Positions 19,216 through 27,247 of a DNA stretch of 64,000 nucleotides are shown one piece after another. The DNA lies in contig NZ_JBHSMG010000002.1 in assembly GCF_042655435.1 (NCBI RefSeq), forward strand, positions 248,001 to 312,000, written 5' to 3'. The position numbers and the translations under genes are program-made. Positions within the stretch are counted from its first letter, which is position 1, and each line of letters starts with the position of its first letter. This stretch comes from Lysinimonas soli (GTDB lineage Bacteria > Actinomycetota > Actinomycetes > Actinomycetales > Microbacteriaceae). The notes under the pieces were generated by a model, which worked only from the letters and a program-made list of their open reading frames with translations, searched no databases and had not been told where the DNA came from.

Positions 19216-20054
19216 CGGGTGCCTCCGTAACTGCCCACCAGCGTCGTGACCAGCAGGCCCCAGCCGTCGACGAGGACGAACAGAAGGATCTTGAACGGCA
19301 GCGACACCATCACGGGCGGGAGCATCATCATGCCCATCGCCATGAGCGACGACGAGACGACGATGTCGACGATGAGAAACGGGATGAAGATGACGAAGCC
19401 GATGATGAACGCCGAGCGGAGCTGGGAGATCATGAACGCCGGGATCAGCGTCGAGAGCGAGACGGCGGAGGGCGAGGCGGGGTTGGCGCGACCGGCCGCG
19501 CGCGTCATGAGGGCCAGGTCCTCCTGACGCGTGTTCGCCAGCATGAAGTGGCGCAGCGGCGCCTCGGCCAAGGTGACGGCGTGCTGGAGGTCGATGCTCC
19601 CGTGCAGGTAGGGCTGCAGCGCCGCGTCGTTGATGTTCGAGACGACCGGCCACATGATGAAGATCGACAGGAACAGCGCGAGACCGGCGAGCACCTGGTT
19701 CGGCGGGACCGTCTGGAGTCCGAGGGCGTTCCGCGTCATGGCGAGCACGACGAAGATCTTCGTGAATGACGAGACCATGAGGATCAACGACGGCGCGATC
19801 GACAGCAGGGTGATCCCGATGATCACCAGGATGCTGTCGGACGGGCCGCCGTTCGGTCCGTTCAGCACGCTCTGCACGAGGCCGTCGATCGAGGGCGCGC
19901 TCGGGGTCGGGGCGGGCGTCGGCGCGGTGGCGGCGGAGGCCGTCAGGGTCGGTCCGAGCAGTGCGAGCCCCAGCCCGAGCAGGGTCGCCGCGGTCGACGC
20001 GATCGCGACCCGGTGGCCGACCCGGTCGCTGACCAACGCATGGCGAGCCATCAT
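19212..20054 (-). CDS. fliP: Flagellar export gate protein FliP
   Basis: About 280 residues. There is an N-terminal signal-like segment (IASTAATLLGLGLALLGPTLTASA), a Pro/Ala-rich linker, then the FliP core with FTKIFVVLAMTRNALGLQTVPPNQVLAGLALFL and SQLRSAFIIGFVIFIPFLIVD. ATG 20054 is chosen because it overlaps the fliO stop as ATGA; in-frame starts at 20078 or 20090 would lengthen it slightly. It is the main ring of the export gate channel. Confidence 0.95.
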   Translation of the reverse strand: MMARHALVSDRVGHRVAIASTAATLLGLGLALLGPTLTASAATAPTPAPTPSAPSIDGLVQSVLNGPNGGPSDSILVIIGITLLSIAPSLILMVSSFTKIFVVLAMTRNALGLQTVPPNQVLAGLALFLSIFIMWPVVSNINDAALQPYLHGSIDLQHAVTLAEAPLRHFMLANTRQEDLALMTRAAGRANPASPSAVSLSTLIPAFMISQLRSAFIIGFVIFIPFLIVDIVVSSSLMAMGMMMLPPVMVSLPFKILLFVLVDGWGLLVTTLVGSYGGTR

Positions 20055-20557
20055 CGCCCGCCGCGAACCGCTGTCCATGCCTGCTTCCACGTCGCCGCGG
20101 AGAGGATCGAACCCGACAGCCTCGATGCCGGCGCCGACAGCGGCAGCGCCGGGGCAAGCCCCGTGTCCCGAGACGTCGCCACCGAAGCCGGCGCAGGGCG
20201 ACGCGGGGCGGTGCCCTGGCCCTGCGCCAGGCTGAGCGCCTCCGCGAAGTCGCGCGAACTCTGGCGCGCCTGCCCGCTCACGATCGCTTCCTCCGTCTCG
20301 GCGGCGACCGTCTCGGCCACGGCGTCATGCAACACGGTCACTCCGTGTTCGGTGACGCCGAGGAGGAAGCGCTTGCCGCCGAAGTCGACCACCGCGACAC
20401 TGGCCTTCGGCCCGAGATTCTGACGGGCGATGACCGAGATCGGCCGTCCTGCTCGCGTGGCGCGACCCCGTGACATGCGGCGCTGCAGCAGCCAGATCGC
20501 GGCGATCACGACCCCGAGCGAGACGGCGACGCGGAGCGCCAGGAGCACGGAGTCCAC
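20051..20557 (-). CDS. fliO: Flagellar biosynthetic protein FliO
   Basis: 168 residues. A single N-terminal membrane segment (LLALRVAVSLGVVIAAIWLL) is followed by a cytoplasmic region with the FliO-typical LGPKASVAVVDFGGKRFLLGVTEHGVTVL. FliO assists FliP assembly. GTG 20557 directly abuts the fliN stop. The low-complexity C-terminal tail is poorly conserved in the family. Confidence 0.88.
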   Translation of the reverse strand: MDSVLLALRVAVSLGVVIAAIWLLQRRMSRGRATRAGRPISVIARQNLGPKASVAVVDFGGKRFLLGVTEHGVTVLHDAVAETVAAETEEAIVSGQARQSSRDFAEALSLAQGQGTAPRRPAPASVATSRDTGLAPALPLSAPASRLSGSILSAATWKQAWTAVRGGR

Positions 20558-21259
20558 CTAGCGGTCCATGACCTCTGCGTTGTCGAGGATGCGCGTCACG
20601 CGCACCGCGAACTCCTGATCGACCACCACGACCTCGCCGTGCGCGATCAGGCGACCGTTCAGGAGGATGTCGGCGGGGGCGCCGACGGCGCGGTCGAGCT
20701 CGACCACGGCGCCGACTTCGAGCCCGAGGACGTTGCGGATCGGCATCCGGGTGCGTCCGATCTCGACGGTCAAGGTCATCTCGACCTCGTTGAGGCGACC
20801 GAGTCTGCCCTCGATCGACATGGCGGAGCCGGTCGTCGTCGGCTGGCTGCGCAGCCGGATGATGAACCAGCCGAGCACCTCGTCGTCGGCGAGAAGCTCG
20901 AAGATGGTCGCTTCGGGATCGGAGAACGAGGCCGCCGCATCTGCCTCGGTGGCCTCGCTGAGCACGCCGGTTCCGAGCACCGCCGCGCTCTCCTGCAGGG
21001 CGGGGACGATCACGTCGGTGGGCTTCACCCTGGTCTTCGATCCGGAGGCCTCCGCGAGGAAGGTGTTGTCGATCAGCACGAGCGCGAGGTCGGCCGACGT
21101 CTCACCGACGTAGCTCGCCACGACCGCGCTCGCGGCGGCAGGCGGCAGCGGCGACGGGGCATCGGCGACTCTGGCGCGGAGCCTCGCGGTCGCCGGCATG
21201 TGCGTGATCAGGGCATCGACGGCGAGCTGCTGCCGAGTGGGCTTTGTGGTGGTTCTCAC
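20558..21259 (-). CDS. fliN: Flagellar C-ring switch protein FliN/FliY
   Basis: 233 residues. The C-terminal ~80 residues form the SpoA/FliN domain (LNEVEMTLTVEIGRTRMPIRNVLGLEVGAVVELDR, ADILLNGRLIAHGEVVVVDQEFAVRVTRI). The N-terminal ~140 residues make it much longer than E. coli FliN and FliY-like. GTG 21259 overlaps the fliM stop (GTGA) with GGAGGAG upstream. It forms the switch complex with FliM and FliG. The extra domain resembles CheC/FliY, but I see no intact phosphatase motif. Confidence 0.93.
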   Translation of the reverse strand: MRTTTKPTRQQLAVDALITHMPATARLRARVADAPSPLPPAAASAVVASYVGETSADLALVLIDNTFLAEASGSKTRVKPTDVIVPALQESAAVLGTGVLSEATEADAAASFSDPEATIFELLADDEVLGWFIIRLRSQPTTTGSAMSIEGRLGRLNEVEMTLTVEIGRTRMPIRNVLGLEVGAVVELDRAVGAPADILLNGRLIAHGEVVVVDQEFAVRVTRILDNAEVMDR

Positions 21260-22146
21260 GATTGCTCCTCCAGAGAGACGATGACGCAGGCCAGCCGCGA
21301 GCCGTTCGCCCCGACTGCCGCTCCCGCGACGGTCACGCCGTCGACCGCCACGTCGAGCGGGCGGTGCTGCGGATGAGGAAGACGGATCAGCTCGCCCTCG
21401 GCCAACCCCAGGATGTCGGCCGGTCCCACGGTCGCGGGACGCAACCGCAGCGAGAACGAGACCGGAACCGGCGCCAGCTGCACCCTGGTCCGATCGATGC
21501 CCGCGGATCGCGAGGTCGCGGCCGAGGGGTCGGCGAGCCCCTCGAGCGGGATGGCCACGGTGGCCGGCGAGATGGCGTCTCCGATGGCGACGACGAAGCG
21601 GGCCACGAGCATGAACTGACCGGTGCGGGCCGCCTGGGCCATCTGCGAACTGAACTGGATGTTGTCGAGACCGAGGGTGCCGTCGAGGAGCGCACCGAGC
21701 GAGTACGCCAGGTCTTCGAGGAGGTAGCCGATCAGCCGCCCGAGGATCGCGCTCTCGATCGGGGTGAAGGGGCGCGCCGGAGCGGGGATGCTCGCGTCGC
21801 CTCCGAGCATCCGTCCGACCCAGCCGAGGGCGACATCCTGCCCGAGTTGCAGAACCGCGCGGCTCGAGAGTTCGGCCACCCGGAGGATGACCATGGTGGT
21901 CTGATCGGGTAGCGCGTCGGCGTATTCGCCATAGCGTTCGACATCGACCGACTCGACCTCGACGTGAGCGACCGCGTGCGTCATCGCGGTGAGTTGGGTC
22001 GCCCACTGCCGCGAGAAGTTGTCGAAGGCCAGGGCGAGCGCACGCATCTTCTCGCGACCGAGCGTCGTCGGGCGCTGGAAGTCGTAGACCTCGATCGCCG
22101 GCGTCGCCGTGCGCGCAGTCGCATCGCCCGAGACCTGAACCGTCAT
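21256..22146 (-). CDS. fliM: Flagellar motor switch protein FliM
   Basis: About 296 residues. The FliM middle domain is recognisable (EVYDFQRPTTLGREKMRALALAFDNFSRQWATQL, LTPIE-like FTPIESAILGRLIGYL), followed by the C-terminal SpoA domain (ADILGLAEGELIRLPHPQHRPLDVAVDGV). It carries rotor switching signals from CheY-P to FliG. ATG 22146 is preferred; GTG 22155 in frame would overlap the promoter. A sigma-28-type promoter ends 9 nt before the ATG, so the leader is very short. It is the first gene of the ten-gene fliM-csrA block. Confidence 0.94.
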   Translation of the reverse strand: MTVQVSGDATARTATPAIEVYDFQRPTTLGREKMRALALAFDNFSRQWATQLTAMTHAVAHVEVESVDVERYGEYADALPDQTTMVILRVAELSSRAVLQLGQDVALGWVGRMLGGDASIPAPARPFTPIESAILGRLIGYLLEDLAYSLGALLDGTLGLDNIQFSSQMAQAARTGQFMLVARFVVAIGDAISPATVAIPLEGLADPSAATSRSAGIDRTRVQLAPVPVSFSLRLRPATVGPADILGLAEGELIRLPHPQHRPLDVAVDGVTVAGAAVGANGSRLACVIVSLEEQS

Positions 22147-22154
22147 GCAGTGCA

Positions 22155-22181
22155 CTATCGGCGGGCGCTCCGGCGCGGTTA
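22155..22181 (-). promoter_or_regulatory. Sigma-28 (FliA)-type promoter of the fliM-csrA block
   Basis: On the minus strand TAAC, 15 nt, GCCGATAG. This is the established sigma-28 layout (TAAA-N15-GCCGATAA). The -10 octamer ends 8 nt before fliM ATG 22146, so transcripts would be almost leaderless. Confidence 0.8.
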
Positions 22182-22192
22182 GCCGAGCGGCG

Positions 22193-22993
22193 CTATCGGT
22201 GCTCCGCCGCGAGCACCTGGGCCATCAGCACCTTGACGTCGTCGGTGGCCGCCGAGCGGATGACGATGTCGACCCGGCGGTTGAGGCCGTATTGACTCGG
22301 CGGCATGTCGGGCGACAACGGCCGAGCCGAGCCGTACGACGAGGAGTAGATCTGGGTCTGCGCGACCCCCGTGATCGTGACCAGGTACTTGAGCACCGCC
22401 GTGGAGCGCGCGGCGGCGAGGTCCCAGTCGGAAGCGTAGGGCGCCGGAGTCGAGTGGCTGTCGGCGTGCCCCTCGACGGCCACCTGGTTCGGAATCGTGG
22501 TGAGCACGGGGCCGATGATGTTCAGGATCCGGTCGGTGTCGGGTTGCAGCACGGCGCTGTTGCCGGTGAAGAAGGAGGCGGCGCCGACGAGACTGATCGT
22601 CAGCCCATCGCTCGTGATCGAGAAGGACACGCTCGAGGAGAGACCCTGAGCCTGCAGCGACTGCGCGATCGAGTTCTGCACCGAGGTCAGTCTCGCCACC
22701 TCGCTGACCGCCGCGTTGTAGTTCGTCGTGTCGACACCCTTCTTGCCCGCGTCGGCCGCGGGCACCACGATCCCGCGCGCCGTGTCGATCTTCTCGGTCT
22801 TGGTCACGCCGAATCCGGTCGACAGCGCGAGCCTGAGCTTCTCGAACTTGTCCTTATCGACAGTCGACATGGCGTACAGGACGATGAACAGGCACATCAG
22901 CACGGTGACCATGTCCATGTAGGAGGTCGTCCAGCGTTCGCTTCCGCCGGCTTCGTGTTCGCCCCCGTGCGAGAGCTTGTGGCGCCGGGTCAT
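22193..22993 (-). CDS. motB: Flagellar stator protein MotB
   Basis: 266 residues. A short cytoplasmic N-terminus precedes one membrane segment (about 28-45) that starts with the conserved proton-carrying Asp27 (SYMDMVTVLMCLFIVLYAM). The C-terminal OmpA-like peptidoglycan-binding domain (about 150-255) shows VAVEGHADSHST and the SSYGSARPL segment and NRRVDIVI. It anchors the proton-driven stator to the wall. The start overlaps the motA stop (ATGA). No FliL gene follows it, unlike many clusters. Confidence 0.95.
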   Translation of the reverse strand: MTRRHKLSHGGEHEAGGSERWTTSYMDMVTVLMCLFIVLYAMSTVDKDKFEKLRLALSTGFGVTKTEKIDTARGIVVPAADAGKKGVDTTNYNAAVSEVARLTSVQNSIAQSLQAQGLSSSVSFSITSDGLTISLVGAASFFTGNSAVLQPDTDRILNIIGPVLTTIPNQVAVEGHADSHSTPAPYASDWDLAAARSTAVLKYLVTITGVAQTQIYSSSYGSARPLSPDMPPSQYGLNRRVDIVIRSAATDDVKVLMAQVLAAEHR

Positions 22994-23808
22994 GCCGCTT
23001 CCTTCATGGGCTTGCCCTTGTCCTTCGGCTCCTTGATGCCTTTCGATCCCTTCTCTCTCGAATCGGTCACCGTGATCATCGCGCGCAGACGCTCGCCGAC
23101 GACGCGGGGCTGACTGCCCTCCTGAACGGCGAGCACGCCTTCGAGCAGCACGTGCATCCGTTCGATGTTGAGATCGGCGAGACGGGACAGCCGGGCGCCG
23201 AGAGGAAGCCAGATGATGTTGGCCGAGAGCACGCCCCAGAGGGTCGCGACGAACGCGCCGGCGATCGACGGGCCGAGCGTGGCCGGGTCGGAGAGGTGCT
23301 CGAGCACGTGGGTGAGCGAGATGACCGTTCCGATGATGCCGATGGTGGGGGCGTAACCGCCAAGGCCGTTGAAGAACTTGGCGGCGGCGCGCTGCTCGCG
23401 CTCCTCCGTGGCGACCTGCTCCTCCAGGAGGTTGCGGAGTTCCTCGGCGTCCATCCCGTCTGCGATGTTCTGGAGGGCGGCCTTGAGGAACGGGTCCTTG
23501 ACGTTCTGCGCCTCGGCCTCCAGCGCCAGAAGACCCTCCTTACGAGCACGGTCGGCGATCGAGACCACCTGGTCGATGAGGGTGACGGGCTGCGCGAGCC
23601 GCCCGCGGAGCGCGCGAGGCAATGCCTTCGCCGCGCGGAGCATGTCGGGGATCGTGCCGCTCGCGATGCCGACCGCGATTGTCGCGCCGAACACCAGGAT
23701 CATGGGGGCGGGAAGAAGAAGGGAGCTGACGCTCGAGCCCTCGAGCACGACCATCGAGCCGATGGAGCCGAACGCGAGCACCAATCCGATGATGGTGGCC
23801 GGATCCAT
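22990..23808 (-). CDS. motA: Flagellar stator protein MotA
   Basis: 272 residues with four membrane segments: two near the N-terminus (TIIGLVLAFGSIGSMVVLEG, APMILVFGATIAVGIASG) and two after the large cytoplasmic loop (FNGLGGYAPTIGIIGTVISLTHVL, IAGAFVATLWGVLSANIIWLPLG). The loop holds the charged rotor-contact region. It partners MotB. The start overlaps the flbD stop by one base (TGATG). The Lys-rich tail is typical. Confidence 0.95.
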   Translation of the reverse strand: MDPATIIGLVLAFGSIGSMVVLEGSSVSSLLLPAPMILVFGATIAVGIASGTIPDMLRAAKALPRALRGRLAQPVTLIDQVVSIADRARKEGLLALEAEAQNVKDPFLKAALQNIADGMDAEELRNLLEEQVATEEREQRAAAKFFNGLGGYAPTIGIIGTVISLTHVLEHLSDPATLGPSIAGAFVATLWGVLSANIIWLPLGARLSRLADLNIERMHVLLEGVLAVQEGSQPRVVGERLRAMITVTDSREKGSKGIKEPKDKGKPMKEAA

Positions 23809-24101
23809 CAGTTCGACCTTCCGCGTTTGGGCGAGCCGGCGGGCAGCGGCTGCTCGGGGAAGGGGACGAGCAGGCCGGCCGATGCCGGGGCACCCTCGTC
23901 GAGGTCTCGGAACCTGGCGAGCGAGATCACCCGGGCGCGAAAACGAGCCATGAGGTCGATCACCTCGTCCATCGATTCCTTCACGATGTACGTGGTGCCG
24001 TCGACCAGGGTCAACGTGGTGTCGGGATTGCTGTGCATCCGCTCGACGAGGTCGGGGTTCACTGCGAATTGGCTGTCATTCAGCCTCGTGAGGATGATCA
24101 T
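23808..24101 (-). CDS. flbD: FlbD family flagellar protein
   Basis: 97 residues. The first ~60 match the small FlbD family found between flgE and motA in Gram-positive and related flagellar operons (MIILTRLNDSQFAVNPDLVE, TTLTLVDGTTYIVKESMDEV). The C-terminal 35 residues are Pro/Gly-rich and variable. Biochemical role is not well defined in this family. It is the first gene of the flbD-motA-motB block behind its own sigma-28-type promoter. Confidence 0.88.
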   Translation of the reverse strand: MIILTRLNDSQFAVNPDLVERMHSNPDTTLTLVDGTTYIVKESMDEVIDLMARFRARVISLARFRDLDEGAPASAGLLVPFPEQPLPAGSPKRGRSN

Positions 24102-24149
24102 GGTGGCTTTCCTTGCCCTGTGAATGCGCCTTCAATGGCTTGGATCACA

Positions 24150-24176
24150 CTGTCGGCTGCTTGGCGCCGCGCGTTA
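24150..24176 (-). promoter_or_regulatory. Sigma-28-type promoter of flbD-motA-motB, inside a hairpin
   Basis: On the minus strand TAAC, 15 nt, GCCGACAG. The TAAC element lies in the loop and most of the -10 element in one arm of the 24153-24198 inverted repeat. Confidence 0.75.
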
Positions 24177-24198
24177 GGACGCGGCGCCAAGCAGCCGA
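24153..24198. terminator. Perfect 19-bp inverted repeat, likely terminator of the flgB-flgE operon
   Basis: The arms at 24153-24171 and 24180-24198 are exact reverse complements with an 8-nt loop. The hairpin lies 9 nt beyond the flgE stop. No clear T-tract follows on the minus strand. It overlaps the flbD promoter. Confidence 0.7.
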
Positions 24199-24206
24199 GA
24201 CGACGG

Positions 24207-25382
24207 TCAGCGCTGCATCTGGTTCAGGTCCTGCAGGATCTGGTCGGAGGTCGTGATGATGCGAGCGTTCGCTTCGAACCCGCGCTGCGCGACGATCAGG
24301 TCGGAGAACTCCTGCGTGAGGTCGACGTTCGACATCTCGAGGGAGCCTCCGACGAGAGTCCCGAATCCGTTCGTGCCCGCGATGCCGAGGGTCGCGGGCC
24401 CGGATGCGATCGTCGGGGTGTAGTCGGACGAGCCGGCCTTGGCGAGACCGCCGGGATTGGTGAAGTTGGCGAGCGCGATCTGGGCGATCGTCTCGGTCGC
24501 TCCATTGCTGTACGAGCCGACCAGCTTGCCGTCGCTCGACAGGCTGTAGGACTGGAGCGTGCCCGATGCCCGCCCGTCCTGGCCCGAGAGGGAGGCGGTC
24601 TGCAGCGCGGCGTACCCCGTGGTCGAGCTCATGTCGACGGTGACCCCTCCGACCGTGAGGGATCCCCCCGAGACGAGGGCTCCGTTGGCGAACGTCATGC
24701 TCGCGGCTCCGGTCGCGCCGGTGCCGTCGGCGCCGACGACATCCCAGCCCGCCGCCGTCTTGGTGAACGTGAGGTTGAGGCTGCGAGAGGCGCCCGTGCT
24801 GTCGTACACGCCCTCGGTCTCGGTCACCGAGGTTCCGACTGCCGCATCCGAGGGCAGGTTGCCCGACAGCGTGGTCTTCGTCGTGGCGACGGCCGGGGCC
24901 ACCGAGTTGCTGGGCAGGGTGATGGTGCTCAGAGGCGCGTTGCCCGACGGCACGACGCCGTTCGTCGCCGTCCACCCCTGCACGAGCGAGCCGTCGGGTG
25001 CCGCGAGTTGCCCGTCTGCGTCGAAGGTGAAGCTTCCCGCGCGGGTGTACATGGTCTGGCCGCCCGACTTGACGGTGAAGAACCCGTCGCCCGAGATCAT
25101 CATGTCGGTGGGCTTGCCCGTCGAGTTCGTCGAGCCCTGAGTGAAGTCGGTCGCGATCCCGGCCACCTTCACCCCCAGCCCGACCTGTGCCGGGTTGGTG
25201 CTCCCGACCTCGGCGTTGCTGCCGCCTGCGGAGTGCAGCATCTGCGAGAGCGTGTCTTCGAACTGGGTCGAACTGGACTTGAACCCCGTCGTGTTGACGT
25301 TGGCGATGTTGTTGGCCGTGACATCCAGCATCGTCTGGTGGGCCTGAAGGCCCGAAATGCCTGAATCAAGTGAGCGAAGCAT
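24207..25382 (-). CDS. flgE: Flagellar hook protein FlgE
   Basis: 391 residues. It has the flagellar rod/hook N-terminal motif (LDSGISGLQAHQTMLDVTANNIANVNTTGFK), the DGFFTVKSGG and FTFDADGQLAAPDGSLVQG blocks of FlgE, and the C-terminal coiled segment MSNVDLTQEFSDLIVAQRGFEANARII. It is exported without a cleavable signal and forms the hook. ATG 25382 follows AAAGGGG. It is the last gene of the flgB operon, downstream of flgD, its cap. Confidence 0.95.
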   Translation of the reverse strand: MLRSLDSGISGLQAHQTMLDVTANNIANVNTTGFKSSSTQFEDTLSQMLHSAGGSNAEVGSTNPAQVGLGVKVAGIATDFTQGSTNSTGKPTDMMISGDGFFTVKSGGQTMYTRAGSFTFDADGQLAAPDGSLVQGWTATNGVVPSGNAPLSTITLPSNSVAPAVATTKTTLSGNLPSDAAVGTSVTETEGVYDSTGASRSLNLTFTKTAAGWDVVGADGTGATGAASMTFANGALVSGGSLTVGGVTVDMSSTTGYAALQTASLSGQDGRASGTLQSYSLSSDGKLVGSYSNGATETIAQIALANFTNPGGLAKAGSSDYTPTIASGPATLGIAGTNGFGTLVGGSLEMSNVDLTQEFSDLIVAQRGFEANARIITTSDQILQDLNQMQR

Positions 25383-25413
25383 GGCGAATCCCCTTTTTTC
25401 TTCTCTGGACTTC

Positions 25414-25866
25414 TTATGAGGCGGTCGTTGCCGACGGTTGAGCGGTCCGGGCGACCGCGGTGAGCGAAGCGAGGTCGACGGACACGCCGCCGATCGTCAC
25501 CGTGGGGGTCTTGCCGCCGAAGGACGCTCCGGTGACCGTGCCCGACCGGGTGACCCCGCCGGCGTCGAGGTACGACGCAGTGAGGCCGATGAGTTGCGAT
25601 GCGGACTCGCGCTGCTGCAGCGAATAGTTGGCCGACTGGGTGTCGGACAGGGTGGTGAGCGCCTGCATGGACGCGAGCTGCGAGGTCTGGGTGATCATCG
25701 AGTTGCTGTCCATGGGCGAGTTCGGATCCTGCGTCTTCAACTGGGTCACGAGGAGTTGAAGGAACATCTGCGAGTTCATCTGCTGGTTCTTTGCGGCCGT
25801 TCCGGTCGTGCTGTTCGTGTACAGCGACGCGGAGGCGCCGTTGTTGGCGGGTGCGGTGATGCTCAT
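25414..25866 (-). CDS. flgD: Hook-cap assembly protein FlgD
   Basis: 150 residues, shorter than the ~230 of enterobacterial FlgD. The N-terminal export/cap region MNSQMFLQLLVTQLKTQDPNSPMDSNSMITQTSQLASMQAL is the family signature. The C-terminal Ig/tudor part is reduced to one small domain (TVTIGGVSVDLASL). It caps the growing hook. It lies between fliK and flgE in the usual order. Confidence 0.93.
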   Translation of the reverse strand: MSITAPANNGASASLYTNSTTGTAAKNQQMNSQMFLQLLVTQLKTQDPNSPMDSNSMITQTSQLASMQALTTLSDTQSANYSLQQRESASQLIGLTASYLDAGGVTRSGTVTGASFGGKTPTVTIGGVSVDLASLTAVARTAQPSATTAS

Positions 25867-25885
25867 GGTGGATACCTCTTTCCTT

Positions 25886-27247
25886 CTAGGCGAGCACGTC
25901 GAGGCCGGTGGTGCTCGTGGTCGTGGGTGACCCGTTCGGCAGCGGCACGCGGGGAGCGCTCGTGCCGGACGGCGGGGTCGGGCGTTCGTTCGGGGTGAAG
26001 GAGCGGCTGCCGCCGTGGGCGCCGCCGGAGTCCGGCGAGGCCAGGCTCAGCCCGGCGCTCATGCCGCCGTGCGACAGATCCCTGCGCAACTCCGGCAGCA
26101 TCGAACTCAAGGCATCTCGGCCCTGCTCGGTGGGCGCGCTGAGCTCGATGCGGATGCCCTCGGCCGTGACGTGCGCTCGCACCGTGACCGGGCCGATCGC
26201 GTCGGGGGAGACGGTCACGGTGAGCAGATGCGTGCCGGGGTCCGTTCTGCGCAGGCTGAGCAGGGTGGGGGCGAGCTGCGCTGCGAGGGTCGGAGCGGTC
26301 GGCGGCGCGACCGGGACGCTCTCCGATGCGTGCGGAATCGGGGTCGTCCCCGCGGCCGCGATCGGAACGTCGGCCGTCGGCGCCGGGCCGGTGACCGAGG
26401 CGACCGTCTTCGTGACCGTCCGCGGGGTGCCGGTGCTCGCAGCGGGGGCGAGCTGCGCTGTCGAGGGGGATGCGGGAACGACCGGAGGCGTTTGCGCCGC
26501 GCCGGGTGCCGCCTGACCACGATCCCCCATCGGCGCCGCCGCCGGCGACGCGCTCGGCGGGGCGGTCACCACCGGACCCGGGGAGGGGGCCGCCACCGCG
26601 CCGACCGCTGCCGTCGATGCGGACACCGGAGCCGGGATGACGGCGTCGGCGGTCGCCGGGGCCGAAGGTGCCAGGGGCGCGGCGGAACCGTCGTCCGAGG
26701 CGGTGCCGGCAGCCGTGCCATGCCGCGCAGCGCGATGCGGGCCGGAGGGCGTCGCTCCGTCGATCCCCGGGATGCTCGCCGCCGCACTCGAGGTCACCGG
26801 CGAGGTCACCTCCGAGGGCGCGTCGGTGACCGGCGCCGGGAGGCTTCCCGGGAGCGGCCCGTCCGTTCCTGAACTCGGTGCCGTTCCCGGTGGCGTGGCG
26901 TCGCCGCGCGCCGGAGGGGGATCGCCGAGGGGCGACCCGGTGGGCGCGAGCACGCTCGGAACGCCGGTCACGGGCGCAGGGGGCGCCGCGGCGGTCAGCA
27001 CGCCGGCCGGTTCCGATATCGGGGCCGGCGCCGTCGCCGGATCGGCGCCGCGGCCGGGCGTCGGTGCCGCGTCCGTCGCGGTCGAGGCGGTCGGGCGGCC
27101 CGCGGTCGTGGGATCCTGCGAGATCGTCGCCGAGGTGCTCGCCGACCTCAGTTCCGCGGCGAAGGCGTCCCCGTCCGACCCCCCGGCGGGGCGCGGCGCT
27201 GCGACTGCCAGGTCGAGTGGGGCCGAGCCCACGGCGAGGGCGCTCAC
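25886..27247 (-). CDS. fliK: Flagellar hook-length control protein FliK
   Basis: 453 residues. The first ~300 are a Pro/Ala/Ser/Thr-rich, low-complexity ruler region. The C-terminal FliK domain (about 315-410) shows LRRTDPGTHLLTVTVSPDAIGPVTVRAHVTAEGIRIELSAPTEQGRDALSSMLPELRRDL. It measures hook length and triggers the FlhB switch. GTG 27247 overlaps the stop of the NlpC/P60 gene (GTGA). The repetitive N-terminus explains long spurious frames on the opposite strand. Confidence 0.9.
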   Translation of the reverse strand: MSALAVGSAPLDLAVAAPRPAGGSDGDAFAAELRSASTSATISQDPTTAGRPTASTATDAAPTPGRGADPATAPAPISEPAGVLTAAAPPAPVTGVPSVLAPTGSPLGDPPPARGDATPPGTAPSSGTDGPLPGSLPAPVTDAPSEVTSPVTSSAAASIPGIDGATPSGPHRAARHGTAAGTASDDGSAAPLAPSAPATADAVIPAPVSASTAAVGAVAAPSPGPVVTAPPSASPAAAPMGDRGQAAPGAAQTPPVVPASPSTAQLAPAASTGTPRTVTKTVASVTGPAPTADVPIAAAGTTPIPHASESVPVAPPTAPTLAAQLAPTLLSLRRTDPGTHLLTVTVSPDAIGPVTVRAHVTAEGIRIELSAPTEQGRDALSSMLPELRRDLSHGGMSAGLSLASPDSGGAHGGSRSFTPNERPTPPSGTSAPRVPLPNGSPTTTSTTGLDVLA

